Assembly (NCBI GenBank): GCA_023269855.1
Contig: JAGDWP010000047.1
Span: 1 to 37,224, forward strand
Direction: 5' to 3'
Length of the DNA stretch: 37,224 bases
From: Nitrososphaerales archaeon
Lineage (GTDB): Archaea; Thermoproteota; Nitrososphaeria_A; Caldarchaeales; Wolframiiraptoraceae
Both the position numbers and the translations under genes were made by a program. Each line of letters begins with the position of its first letter. Position 1 is the stretch's first letter. The notes beneath the pieces are model-generated. The model did no database searches, was not told where the DNA came from, and saw nothing but the letters and a program-made list of their open reading frames with translations. This document shows positions 9,570 through 18,893 of the stretch, piece after piece.

Positions 9570-10256
9570 GACAAGTACTACAAGGATGATGCATACAACT
9601 ATTATTAAGCTGAATAGGGCCAAGACGAATGTTCTTTGAGTATCTTCGAGTATAGAAGACTTGCTAAGAGTCGAAGTTACAGTATGAGTGCGAGTGCTTA
9701 TATTATGGATGGTTACTTCTTTCACGTAGGTTTCAGTAATAGTGGCTGTAACCGTGGATGTTAGAAGTTTCGTTGTTGATATAAGAATCGTCGAAACAGA
9801 TTCTCCCCCAGCCTGTTCAGGATAATATTCGTATAGACTCCATGTTGAAGGATTAAATTCATTATCAAAATCTGCCAAGGTTACGTAATTGTTTTCAAGC
9901 ATCCATTTATTCACATTCATTAATCTATCCTTGTTAACTCTTATATAGACTACGCAGATTAACCTATTGTATCTATCCATAACGTATTTATCATCAACGT
10001 CAAGGTATACCTTGACGTTGTGCAAGAGATTACTCAACGCTTCTTTAGCCTCGTTGCCACCTGCTTCATCGAGCTCAGGGGCGTTAACATCTGCTAATCT
10101 TACTCTACCAACTGGAAAAGCATCAAAAGTATCTCCATCAATTATCTTGTAAACTGTTGCAGTAACATCGATCTCAAAAGACTTAGAACCATATACGTTT
10201 AAAGTACCAAGAAGCAATATTGATAGGACAACCAGCAGTATGTATAGGGATCTCAT
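9552..10256 (-). CDS. Secreted/surface-anchored thermonuclease (SNase)-fold protein with Ser/Thr-rich stalk and C-terminal TM
   Basis: Signal peptide 'MRSLYILLVVLSILLLGTLNVYG', SNase core 'VYKIIDGDTFDAF..VRLADVNAPEL', Ser/Thr-rich region, C-terminal TM plus 'RKRR'. Confidence 0.85.
   Translation of the reverse strand: MRSLYILLVVLSILLLGTLNVYGSKSFEIDVTATVYKIIDGDTFDAFPVGRVRLADVNAPELDEAGGNEAKEALSNLLHNVKVYLDVDDKYVMDRYNRLICVVYIRVNKDRLMNVNKWMLENNYVTLADFDNEFNPSTWSLYEYYPEQAGGESVSTILISTTKLLTSTVTATITETYVKEVTIHNISTRTHTVTSTLSKSSILEDTQRTFVLALFSLIIVVCIILVVLVLRKRR
9995..10020. repeat. Perfect 26-bp palindrome inside the SNase-like CDS
   Basis: CAACGTCAAGGTA|TACCTTGACGTTG, 13 bp arms, no spacer. Confidence 0.97.
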
Positions 10257-10342
10257 CAGAAATACAATAGAAGTCTTCTATGTAAGCTTTTTTCATAATT
10301 ATTGGATTATTAGATTAGATGCTGAGTGTTCCTGGAGTTGTT

Positions 10343-11791
10343 TCAATGGACGGGTCTAACACTTATCTTAATATTTCTTAATCTTACGTCTGGTCCTCCG
10401 AACCAGACAGGTATAGCTTGCATGGGCTCACTTTTACCACAGTATCCTGCTTTGAAGAATATTTTCTTACCGACAGCATCTATTGAGGAGTAAAAGTTCC
10501 GAGTTGTGATCTCTAAGACTGGGTTTCTTACAGGTTCACGAATATGTCCATCGACTATCTTGTATGCTTCCACACCAACGTATCGTTGATTCCATCTTTT
10601 ATCATCAATATTCCATTCTTGATTTGACTTGATGTATACTCCGAGATGAATATCTTCTATTAACTCTTCAAGAGTATAATCACCTGGCTTCATGAAAGTG
10701 TTAGCCATACGTACTATTGGTTCACGATCATACTGGCTTGCTCTAGCAGACCCGTTGCTTTCGACTCCGAAGACTTTAGCAGTTTCACGATTGTGTAGAA
10801 ACTCATTTATTAAGCCATTCTTGATTAGTATTCTCTCTCTTGCTTTCACTCCTTCATCATCGTATAGATAGTATCCAAAGGATCCTGGGATAGTTGGGTC
10901 ATCAGCAATAGTTACTGTTTCAGATCCTATTCTGTCTCCGAGCATCTCAGGTTTAATGTATGTCTCACCTGCTTGTGCAGCTTCTCTACCTAGGATTCTA
11001 TCAGCTTCACTTGGATGACCTGCAGATTCATGACATATTAATCCAACAACTTCAGAGCCCACTATAACGTCAACTTGATCTTTTGGTGGTTCAACACCTT
11101 TCAACAAGACTTGACATAGGTTCTCTACTTCATCTCTTAATGTATCTGTTAGATTCCATTTCTCTACAGCTTCCCAACCCCTAGATTCTCCAAGTTCTTG
11201 AAATCTTTGTAAAACACCCCGTTGCGGGTCATACAATGTTAGAACGTAGCTAGCCATAGTCCTGGGAACAATATGCACTACATCTGCACCATCACTATTC
11301 ATAATATGTTTTTCCAGATCCCACTTCTCTATAGTCAGCATTCTAGATGGAAGCTTGACACCAGTTTTTTCAGCTACTTCGACTATACTCTTATCCACAT
11401 CTTTTAGATACTCTGTTTTATCTTCAATGCTGATCGTGTCCCAGCTTATTCTGGGTTTAACTTGTACAACTGCAGAAGATATTTCTCCTTGTCCAAATGC
11501 TACTCCTTTACTGATAATCTTTGAAGCAGCCCTAGCCATTGTAATTGAGTCTTCTACAATCTTTCTAACAGTAGCCTTATTCAGTTTGCTTGTTGAAGCA
11601 AACCCTAGGGAATTACCTACTAATACTCTTACAGCTAAACCTTCGTTGGTAGATGATGCTGAAACCTCTGGGACACCATTCTTCAATATAACTGATTCAA
11701 GAGAATCTTTCTGATATCTAGCTTCAGCATATTGAGCGCCAAGACTTAAAGCATAATCTACTGCCTGTCTAAGCAGATCCTCAAACATCAA
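10343..11791 (-). CDS. tldD: TldD/PmbA family metalloprotease
   Basis: 'ICHESAGHPSEADRILGREAAQAG' (HExxxH), 'DDPTIPGSFGYYLYDDEG', C-terminal 'GYCGKSEPMQAIPVWFGGPDVRLRNIKI'. Confidence 0.93.
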   Translation of the reverse strand: MMFEDLLRQAVDYALSLGAQYAEARYQKDSLESVILKNGVPEVSASSTNEGLAVRVLVGNSLGFASTSKLNKATVRKIVEDSITMARAASKIISKGVAFGQGEISSAVVQVKPRISWDTISIEDKTEYLKDVDKSIVEVAEKTGVKLPSRMLTIEKWDLEKHIMNSDGADVVHIVPRTMASYVLTLYDPQRGVLQRFQELGESRGWEAVEKWNLTDTLRDEVENLCQVLLKGVEPPKDQVDVIVGSEVVGLICHESAGHPSEADRILGREAAQAGETYIKPEMLGDRIGSETVTIADDPTIPGSFGYYLYDDEGVKARERILIKNGLINEFLHNRETAKVFGVESNGSARASQYDREPIVRMANTFMKPGDYTLEELIEDIHLGVYIKSNQEWNIDDKRWNQRYVGVEAYKIVDGHIREPVRNPVLEITTRNFYSSIDAVGKKIFFKAGYCGKSEPMQAIPVWFGGPDVRLRNIKISVRPVH

Positions 11792-12014
11792 ATATTATTA
11801 TCAAAAACCTAGAATTAATCTATTTCTCCTAAGCAGAATCTCCATGTATAGGAGAGTTATCTTCAATAACTTTTGATAATAAAATAATTTCACTCTAAGC
11901 TAATTTCCTATGACAAGAAAACAAGTACATATATGACTAATTACGTATGCTGTCTTTCTAGACACATATCTAATGAAAACTGCTGAATGGAAAATCTTGA
12001 TCAGAATCTTACTT

Positions 12015-12074
12015 CATCAGCGCTCAAGATCCAGATCATCCCGTTAGCGGTCAGCCTGGTCAGACACATCATCT
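12015..12074 (-). ncRNA. Candidate C/D box sRNA
   Basis: Reverse strand reads ATGATGT (C-like) - GTCTGACCAGG - CTGA (D') - CCGCTAACGG - GATGATC (C'-like) - TGGATCTTGAGCG - CTGA (D), about 56 nt, in a 400-bp intergenic gap. The C boxes are imperfect. Confidence 0.3.
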
Positions 12075-12195
12075 ATATTATTGTCTTCCTTCTTAGTTAT
12101 TAAGATTTGCTGAAGAGATCCGTCCTCATTTGATGGCTCTAAGCTCTCTATAAAACATTCATATACCGTCATGTCGAGATTTTTTCGAGTACCTC

Positions 12196-12579
12196 ATGAG
12201 GATTCGGGTTGAAGCTGAAGTCTATCCTACTGAGAGTGAGGAAAAAGTTATTCAAGCTGTGAAGAATCTTTTTCCAACTATCGATTTTAAGGTTCTGATT
12301 CAAGGTGCTATGGAGATTGTAGTTGGTGAGTGTTCAGGTTTAGAATGCTTGGAAAACTTGAAGAATATGTTGAAAAATAGGAGAATAAGATCTGCTGCGA
12401 GAAATATTCTCAAACAGTCTAAAGTTGATTCTAAGCTTGTCTTCTACATGAATAAGCAGGCAGCATATGTTGGTCAAGCATCCTTTACTGAGCCTTTCAC
12501 GGAGTCGCCGTTACCACCTATAAGAGTAGAGATAGAAGCAGAAGACGTAGACAAGATAATAGAATGGCTAACAGAATAA
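12196..12579 (+). CDS. UPF0201 family archaeal protein
   Basis: 127 aa, 'RIRVEAEVYPTESEEKVIQAVKNLFP...' start and 'RSAARNILKQSKVDSKLVFYMNKQAAYVGQASF' typical of UPF0201. Confidence 0.85.
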   Translation: MRIRVEAEVYPTESEEKVIQAVKNLFPTIDFKVLIQGAMEIVVGECSGLECLENLKNMLKNRRIRSAARNILKQSKVDSKLVFYMNKQAAYVGQASFTEPFTESPLPPIRVEIEAEDVDKIIEWLTE

Positions 12580-12600
12580 ACGATGTATAGACTCTACGAA

Positions 12601-13521
12601 TTAATCTCGGCATGGGACTTCATAAGTCAAGAAGTCTTCTGCGAGATATGTTTCAGGAAATATCTTCACTGCTTCTCTAAGAAGTTTCTCAGAATTGTTC
12701 TCGTATCTTGGACTTATATGGAAGAGGTACAGTCTCTTAACCCTTGATGTTCTAGCAATCTCAGCAGCTTGAATTGAAGTTGAATGACCCTGCTCAGCTG
12801 CTTCTTTCTCATAAGTAGAGTCAAATGTTGAATCATGAATTAATACGTCAGCATCTTTTGCAAATTCAGCAATCCTAAAGTCTGGAGCAGTATCACCTGT
12901 ATAGACGATTCTTCTTCCAGCCCGTGGAGGTCCAACAGCCTCCTCCGGTTTAATTATTTTACCCTGCCACTCTACAGATTCTCCTCTCTGGAGCTTTCCC
13001 CATAATGGTCCTCTAGGTAAGCCGATACTCTCAAGAAACTCAACCCTCATTTTTCCAACTCTATTCTTCTCTCTAAACATATAACAATAGGATTCAATAG
13101 TGTGATTGGACCTAATGGCCATTATCTCGTATCCTCTTGATTGATGTATTAATCCTTCTCTAACTTTCTCGACTTCTACTTCGAAACTAATCTTCCCATA
13201 TCTTGTTTTCTGAAACATCTCAATGAATTCTTCTACGCCTCTAGGTCCATATACTTTGACTGGTTCTCTTCTATCTAGCATGGAGAGAGTATAAAGTAGT
13301 CCTGGAAGACCCATTACATGGTCTCCGTGGAGATGGGTTAAGAATATTGTAAACTTACTCTTGAACCCCACACCCGCTTTCATCATCTGTCTCTGGGTAG
13401 ATTCTCCGCAATCGAATAAAATGAGTTCACCACTATATTTGATAGCGATTGAGGGTAAACCTCTACTAATACTCGGAGTTCCTCCACCTGTACCTAGAAA
13501 TGTTAGCCTCAAAGTACTCAT
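12601..13521 (-). CDS. rnz: Ribonuclease Z
   Basis: 'FLGTGGGTPSISRGLPS', 'FLTHLHGDHVMGLPGLLYTLSM', 'RIVYTGDTAPD', 'HDSTFD', 'GHSTSIQAAEIA'. Confidence 0.95.
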   Translation of the reverse strand: MSTLRLTFLGTGGGTPSISRGLPSIAIKYSGELILFDCGESTQRQMMKAGVGFKSKFTIFLTHLHGDHVMGLPGLLYTLSMLDRREPVKVYGPRGVEEFIEMFQKTRYGKISFEVEVEKVREGLIHQSRGYEIMAIRSNHTIESYCYMFREKNRVGKMRVEFLESIGLPRGPLWGKLQRGESVEWQGKIIKPEEAVGPPRAGRRIVYTGDTAPDFRIAEFAKDADVLIHDSTFDSTYEKEAAEQGHSTSIQAAEIARTSRVKRLYLFHISPRYENNSEKLLREAVKIFPETYLAEDFLTYEVPCRD

Positions 13522-14549
13522 TTAAACACCATGATCTTTCTTATCAGACTTCTATGTATCTTTATTCTATAGCTTTCTTGGAGGACATATCCTGCTTCAG
13601 AAGCAGTATCTTCAATCCATATATTCTCAGGAGTAACTAGGGTTATTGTACCCCCATCCTTTAAACAATTTCTAGACTCATACAAGAATTTCTCTAATAG
13701 ATTGGTTAGTGAATGGTCTGGCACGGTGGTGGATCGTCCATACGGTGGATCTGTAACAATACTATCAAAATATTTCCTGAACATTAGTTTTCTAGCATCT
13801 CCAATGACCATGTTCTCTAGCGATGGAGTATAATACTTGAGATTACGCAACGCTCCTTGAGCGATCCATTTCTTTAATTCTACACCATAGACTTGGTATC
13901 CTAATAGTATCGCCTCAATCATTATTCCCCCTGTTCCAGCAAATGGATCAAGTATTCTCCCACCGATCATAGTTCTACTTAAGTTGACGAGACATCGTGA
14001 TAAGTCAGGCTGCATAGCTGATGGTAGAGTGAAAGGTCTCCTACCAGCAACTCTATAATAAAAGACTCTCTTAGGTTTAATCTTTTGTAGAATCCCAATA
14101 TACGTCTTCTCAGGAGAAGATATGAAAACAACTGTGGATTCAGGATTTCTTAAATCAACTTTCAAACTAGGGATTTCATCAATTATTAATGAACCAATCT
14201 TTTTTTCAAGTTCTGTCTTATTGAGGGAGGCTCCATTAATCGTTAACCCTCTTACCAGTATTGTCGAGTTAGAGGGTATTATATCTTTGAGGAGAGAGGT
14301 ATTGATTGAAGATAGTATGTCTTTCTCGTTTGTATCTATTTCAAATATTAATCGAGCTGACAGCTTAGTGTATGCTGACCTGTCTACTATTTCTTCTGCA
14401 ACATCTTTTAAAGTCTTCACAACAACTATTCTACTATCTTTTTTAATTATTTCATGTTCGGGGTGAAGAATAGATATTAATGCTCTTAATTCACCGTAAG
14501 GTAGTTCTTTATCAAATCCAGACAATAGGAAGAAGTATTTTTCACCCAT
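13518..14549 (-). CDS. tRNA (guanine-N2)-methyltransferase, Trm11/TrmG10-like with THUMP domain
   Basis: N-terminal THUMP-like region; 'DPFAGTGGIMIEAILLGYQVYGVE' and 'IVTDPPYGRSTT' MTase motifs; overlaps rnz by 4 bp. Confidence 0.9.
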   Translation of the reverse strand: MGEKYFFLLSGFDKELPYGELRALISILHPEHEIIKKDSRIVVVKTLKDVAEEIVDRSAYTKLSARLIFEIDTNEKDILSSINTSLLKDIIPSNSTILVRGLTINGASLNKTELEKKIGSLIIDEIPSLKVDLRNPESTVVFISSPEKTYIGILQKIKPKRVFYYRVAGRRPFTLPSAMQPDLSRCLVNLSRTMIGGRILDPFAGTGGIMIEAILLGYQVYGVELKKWIAQGALRNLKYYTPSLENMVIGDARKLMFRKYFDSIVTDPPYGRSTTVPDHSLTNLLEKFLYESRNCLKDGGTITLVTPENIWIEDTASEAGYVLQESYRIKIHRSLIRKIMVFK

Positions 14550-15417
14550 GATTCTTCTTTAATTCTTCAGAGATTAATTGGGCCACACTATATTCTGCAA
14601 ACTTGTTTGGGATAGTGTCTGAAGCTATTATCCTATCTGCTCCTGCATTGAATATTTTCTCAACAGCATTTCCAACGAGTAGAGCATGGATGCATGTAGC
14701 ATAGATTTTCTTGAAACCACGCTTCTTTAAGAGTTTGATTAATTCAACCATTGTTCCACCTGTACTTATTATGTCATCAACAACTATTGCTTCTACGCCA
14801 GGAATACCGTCTAGTTCTACTCTAACCTGACCTGTGACTCTATCTCTTTCTGATTGAGCCGCTGTATATTGTGCATTAAGGTATTCTGCAACCATCTTGG
14901 CCATGTCAAGCCCCTTCTTTCCAACTGAAACGACTATTGGATTATTGAAATGATGTTGTTGAATGTATTGGGCTAATGGTTTTTCTCCTCTGAGGTCAAC
15001 TATAGGTAGTGGAGATTCAGGTATAAGCCATGGACAATGAATGTTTACAGTGTATATCTTCTTTAAGCTTAGTTTGTCAAGAATATTTAATAGTGCCTTA
15101 AAGCTTACAGCTTCACCATCTAGAAACCTCTTATCCTGCCTCGTATAGGCGAGATAAGGCGAGACTAGTTCAACAGAGTTTGCTCCTAGATCCAATAGCA
15201 CGTCAATAAGTAAGAATGTTTGAAAAATATGTGTGTCCTGGGGTGGATGCATACCCTGGATTATGACGACGTCTTCTCCTTTCACGGGCTGCTTTATCCT
15301 AATATAGTTTTCAGAGTCTGGGAAGAACTTATGTTCCACTTCTACAATATCCACATTCATATGGCTGGATATCTTGTAAGCAATATCCCTAGATGCTGGA
15401 CCTGCAACTAATTTCAT
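14542..15417 (-). CDS. prs: Ribose-phosphate pyrophosphokinase
   Basis: 'YLAYTRQDKRFLDGEAVSFK', 'RDRVTGQVRVELDGIPGVEAIVVDDIISTGGTMVE' PRPP loop. Confidence 0.95.
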   Translation of the reverse strand: MKLVAGPASRDIAYKISSHMNVDIVEVEHKFFPDSENYIRIKQPVKGEDVVIIQGMHPPQDTHIFQTFLLIDVLLDLGANSVELVSPYLAYTRQDKRFLDGEAVSFKALLNILDKLSLKKIYTVNIHCPWLIPESPLPIVDLRGEKPLAQYIQQHHFNNPIVVSVGKKGLDMAKMVAEYLNAQYTAAQSERDRVTGQVRVELDGIPGVEAIVVDDIISTGGTMVELIKLLKKRGFKKIYATCIHALLVGNAVEKIFNAGADRIIASDTIPNKFAEYSVAQLISEELKKNHG

Positions 15418-15436
15418 ATATTACATCTCCATAAAT

Positions 15437-16159
15437 TCACAATAGAATTATCTCCAATCTCTTATTGAACTTTCCTTTATTGACTGTCTTCAAGACTTTT
15501 ATTCTCCCAACTTCTCTAGTGTTAGCTACATGTGTTCCACCATCTAGTTGAGCGTCGAAACCTTCTATCTCAATTATTCTTAAGACTGGTATATTCGGTA
15601 TGAGTTCAGGCTTTATACGTATTAATTGTGGATTACTTACTAATTCTTCTCTCGATATGAATTTGATATTAACGTTTCTACCTTCTTCAACAACTCTATT
15701 AGCTTCAGACTCTATCTTCTCAACCTTCTCTTTACTCAAATCTTCTAATGTAAAATCTATCCTTGCTTTATCTTCACTAATCTGACTTCCCGTGATCGTG
15801 GAATTGTATAAATGGTACACGACTCCTGCCAAGATATGTAAAGCTGTATGATACCGCATATGCCTATATCTTCTATCCCAATCTATTATTCCTCTTATCT
15901 TTGCCCCTCTAGCAGGTAGCTCCCCACCAACTACATGATATACTTCTCCATTCTTCTTCATAACATGGGTTACTTGACTTCTGTTTTGACCCCACTCCAT
16001 CCAGCCTGTATCGCTCGGTTGACCACCGCCTTCAGGATAAAAAGATGTCCTATCAAGTATGACCCAATCCTCTGCTACGTCTATCACCGTTGCCTCAAAT
16101 TCCCTAAGATAACAATCTTTCAAGTATAGAAGTTCAGTCATTCCACAATCAGATATCAA
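15437..16159 (-). CDS. AlaX-type alanyl-tRNA editing protein
   Basis: 'LDRTSFYPEGGGQPSDTGWM', 'RYHTALHILAGVVYH' (HxxxH), 'LDGGTHVANTREVGRIK'. Confidence 0.92.
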   Translation of the reverse strand: MISDCGMTELLYLKDCYLREFEATVIDVAEDWVILDRTSFYPEGGGQPSDTGWMEWGQNRSQVTHVMKKNGEVYHVVGGELPARGAKIRGIIDWDRRYRHMRYHTALHILAGVVYHLYNSTITGSQISEDKARIDFTLEDLSKEKVEKIESEANRVVEEGRNVNIKFISREELVSNPQLIRIKPELIPNIPVLRIIEIEGFDAQLDGGTHVANTREVGRIKVLKTVNKGKFNKRLEIILL

Positions 16160-16249
16160 AACTAAATGAAAAAGATTTCCTAATTATATTCAACGATAAT
16201 CAATAAATATTGAGATTGTGTTTTAATAGAGGCCACAGAGATAATCTTC

Positions 16250-16747
16250 ATGAACTTGGCTGGGGAAGTATATAGAAGGATTAGGTCGATCTTCGAGGAT
16301 ACACCATACAGGTTCAGCTGGATAGATGAATACGTAGCTGGATCAGGTAGACCTATGAGTTATGAACAAGTTAGATGGGTGAAAGAGAAAGGGATATCTC
16401 TGATAATCTCCTTAACTGAATCTCCATTACCAGATGAATGGATGAGAGACTTGGAAATAAAATATCTCCATTTTCCGATTAAAGACCACTCTGCGCCAAA
16501 CGTGGAAATAGTTGAGGAGATAGTTAACGAGATATTGAAGGAAGTTAGCTTGGGAGGCAGAGTACTTGTACATTGTGCCGCTGGATTGGGAAGGACAGGA
16601 GTTATCTTAGCTTCTTATCTCATTGCTAGGAAAAGTATACCACCTGAAGAAGCAATAAGAATAGTCAGAGAGATGAGACCTGGATCTATTGAGCAGAATC
16701 AAGAAAAATCTGTCTATGAATTTTACAGAAGAATAAATAGGTCGTGA
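16250..16747 (+). CDS. Dual-specificity protein phosphatase
   Basis: 'VLVHCAAGLGRTGVI' (HCxxGxxR) with WPD-like upstream loop 'FPIKDHSAPN'. Confidence 0.93.
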   Translation: MNLAGEVYRRIRSIFEDTPYRFSWIDEYVAGSGRPMSYEQVRWVKEKGISLIISLTESPLPDEWMRDLEIKYLHFPIKDHSAPNVEIVEEIVNEILKEVSLGGRVLVHCAAGLGRTGVILASYLIARKSIPPEEAIRIVREMRPGSIEQNQEKSVYEFYRRINRS

Positions 16748-16756
16748 TTTATCGTT

Positions 16757-18892
16757 TTAGATTTGCTCGAAGATCTTTTCCGCTGTTTTTCTCCCTATAC
16801 CTAAGATTCTTGTTAATTCATCGATTGTCGCCGTTCTAAGTTTCTCGATCGATGTGTATCCTGCTCTATAGAGAGACCTCGCTCTAACTCTACCTATACC
16901 TTTCAGTCTAGTAAGAGGTAAGAGTTCCTCCCTAACACCATACCTTATCCTCTCAGCTAATCTCTCGAAAGGTAAGACAAACTTAGTATGACCTGAGACT
17001 TTAGCTATCTGCGATGCAGAATATGAAATCCATTCAGCAGTTTCTCTTAGAGCAGCCATATCTCCCGGTTGTACACCGAATCTCTCATATAGTTCAGCTT
17101 CAGGCAATTCTTCAATCCATCCTTCAAGCACCATAGCTAATCTCACAGCATCCAGGTATTCATCATAGTCTGGACTATCTGGCTCTGGTACTGGGACGAC
17201 CATTCCATCTCTATTCTTTTCAAGATGTTCTTCCAGCAGTGAAGTACTCAGTCTCTTCATGGGTATTCTCGGAATTTCGGGAGTAAGAACAATTAGATGG
17301 AGCAGTCCGAACACATTCGGGTTGGGGGATGATTTTTCAAAGTTTTCTAACAGTATCTTGGCAGTCAAAGGATCAATGTATAATTGAGAGACTCTTATTC
17401 CCAGCTTAGTAGCTTTCAAAGATTGTTTGCTTACTTCTATGAATCCACAGTTCTTCAAGAACTCCAATGTTAATTCTATTTTTCCTTTTACAATTCTCGA
17501 CCCATACAGATATCCTAAATATGTTTCCTCAAAGAATTTGATCAAGCTATGAACACTATACACTTCTCCAGAAGATATTATTGCTAGAACATGAGTCCGT
17601 AAGTGTTTCTCTGAAGATAGTTTAGAAACGATCTTCTCCAATTGTCCATTAATGTATTCTTTAATGATGTATTCTTTTTCGTCTTCTGTTCGACATACGG
17701 TTACCGCATAACCGATTTCATCATATAATGGTCTGCCAGCTCTTCCACAATATTGTTTATACTCGATTACGGGGATACTCTGATATCCATATCCTGGAAT
17801 ATATCTCTTTACTTCAGATATCAACACTAACCTAGCTGGTAGATTAACTCCTGCAGCTAGAGTTGGAGTAGCTACAACAGACTTCAAGACTCTGGAACGG
17901 AAAGCATCTTCAACTATTTTTCTATGAAGGGAAGAAAGTCCAGCATGGTGAAATGCTGCTCCCGCCTCAATAAGCCTAGCTAGATTTTCCGTGAAAGCGC
18001 TCCTCTCCTCCGTCAAGATTTCAGATGCATATTCTCTAAGCTTATCTCTCTCCTCCCATGAAAGCAGGTCAAGTCTCTCAATCAATGCTTGTGCTATCTT
18101 CAATGCGTAATCTTCAGCTTTCTTCCTTGTAGAAGTAAAGACGAGGGCTTGACCCCCTTCCTCAATTATATTCAGTACAGCGTTAACTATCGTGTTCTTA
18201 TGAAGAATCTTTAATTCCTTAATTTCACCATCATTAAATTCTATAGTAGAATCTATTAGCACACCTTCTTTAAGTGGAACAGGTCTCCAATCTGATTGGA
18301 TCACTTTTGCATTAAGCCATCCTCCGAGATCGCGAGCATTGCTTATAGTTGCACTTAACCCTATGTATTGAGCTCTAGGTAGAGTTCTTTTAAGTCTTGT
18401 GATAACCATTTCAAGCGTTGGTCCACGTTCACTATCGCTTACCAAGTGTAGTTCATCGAGAACCACTAAAGATACGTCTTTAATCCATTCTGCACCATGT
18501 CTCAATAGACTATCCGCTTTCTCGTTAGTGGCCACAACGATATCATATGCTCGGAGCCATGGATCTGAAGAGTCATAGTCACCTGTAGATATAGCTGATC
18601 TAAATTTTGTCCCTGTACATAGAATCTCATTAATTTCTATGATCTTTTCTGATGCTAGAGCTCTCAATGGTACAAGATATAAGACCTTGCCTCCTTCTTG
18701 TAGATGGATTGAGGCTGCTAGTAGAGCTGCTAGAGTCTTCCCTGATGCAGTAGGAGTGGATAGTATAATGTTTTCTCCTTCGAGGATGCCTGCCTTGACA
18801 GCTTCAGTCTGAGGAGGATATAGATGGTTGATATTCTTTCTCAGTAAATTATCTATGATGTATTGAGGGACCGGTAAATCTTTGATATTCAA
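16757..18892 (-). CDS. hel308: ATP-dependent DNA helicase Hel308
   Basis: 'LSTPTASGKTLAALLA', 'VVLDELHLVSD', 'GLSATISNARDLGGWLNA', 'QYCGRAGRP', C-terminal HhH 'LKGIGRVRARSLYRAGY'. Confidence 0.95.
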   Translation of the reverse strand: MNIKDLPVPQYIIDNLLRKNINHLYPPQTEAVKAGILEGENIILSTPTASGKTLAALLAASIHLQEGGKVLYLVPLRALASEKIIEINEILCTGTKFRSAISTGDYDSSDPWLRAYDIVVATNEKADSLLRHGAEWIKDVSLVVLDELHLVSDSERGPTLEMVITRLKRTLPRAQYIGLSATISNARDLGGWLNAKVIQSDWRPVPLKEGVLIDSTIEFNDGEIKELKILHKNTIVNAVLNIIEEGGQALVFTSTRKKAEDYALKIAQALIERLDLLSWEERDKLREYASEILTEERSAFTENLARLIEAGAAFHHAGLSSLHRKIVEDAFRSRVLKSVVATPTLAAGVNLPARLVLISEVKRYIPGYGYQSIPVIEYKQYCGRAGRPLYDEIGYAVTVCRTEDEKEYIIKEYINGQLEKIVSKLSSEKHLRTHVLAIISSGEVYSVHSLIKFFEETYLGYLYGSRIVKGKIELTLEFLKNCGFIEVSKQSLKATKLGIRVSQLYIDPLTAKILLENFEKSSPNPNVFGLLHLIVLTPEIPRIPMKRLSTSLLEEHLEKNRDGMVVPVPEPDSPDYDEYLDAVRLAMVLEGWIEELPEAELYERFGVQPGDMAALRETAEWISYSASQIAKVSGHTKFVLPFERLAERIRYGVREELLPLTRLKGIGRVRARSLYRAGYTSIEKLRTATIDELTRILGIGRKTAEKIFEQI

Positions 18893-18893
18893 G

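Noticed and set aside
11583-11602. 8-bp stem hairpin GTTTGCTT-gttg-AAGCAAAC
   Set aside because: Inside tldD; several 8-bp hairpins are expected by chance in 37 kb.
11355-11714. 119-aa plus-strand ORF
   Set aside because: Antisense to tldD; composition typical of a complementary frame.
15130-15158. CTTATC..GCCT..AGGC..GATAAG inverted repeat
   Set aside because: Within prs at the conserved YTRQDKRF coding region; interrupted arms; no independent support.
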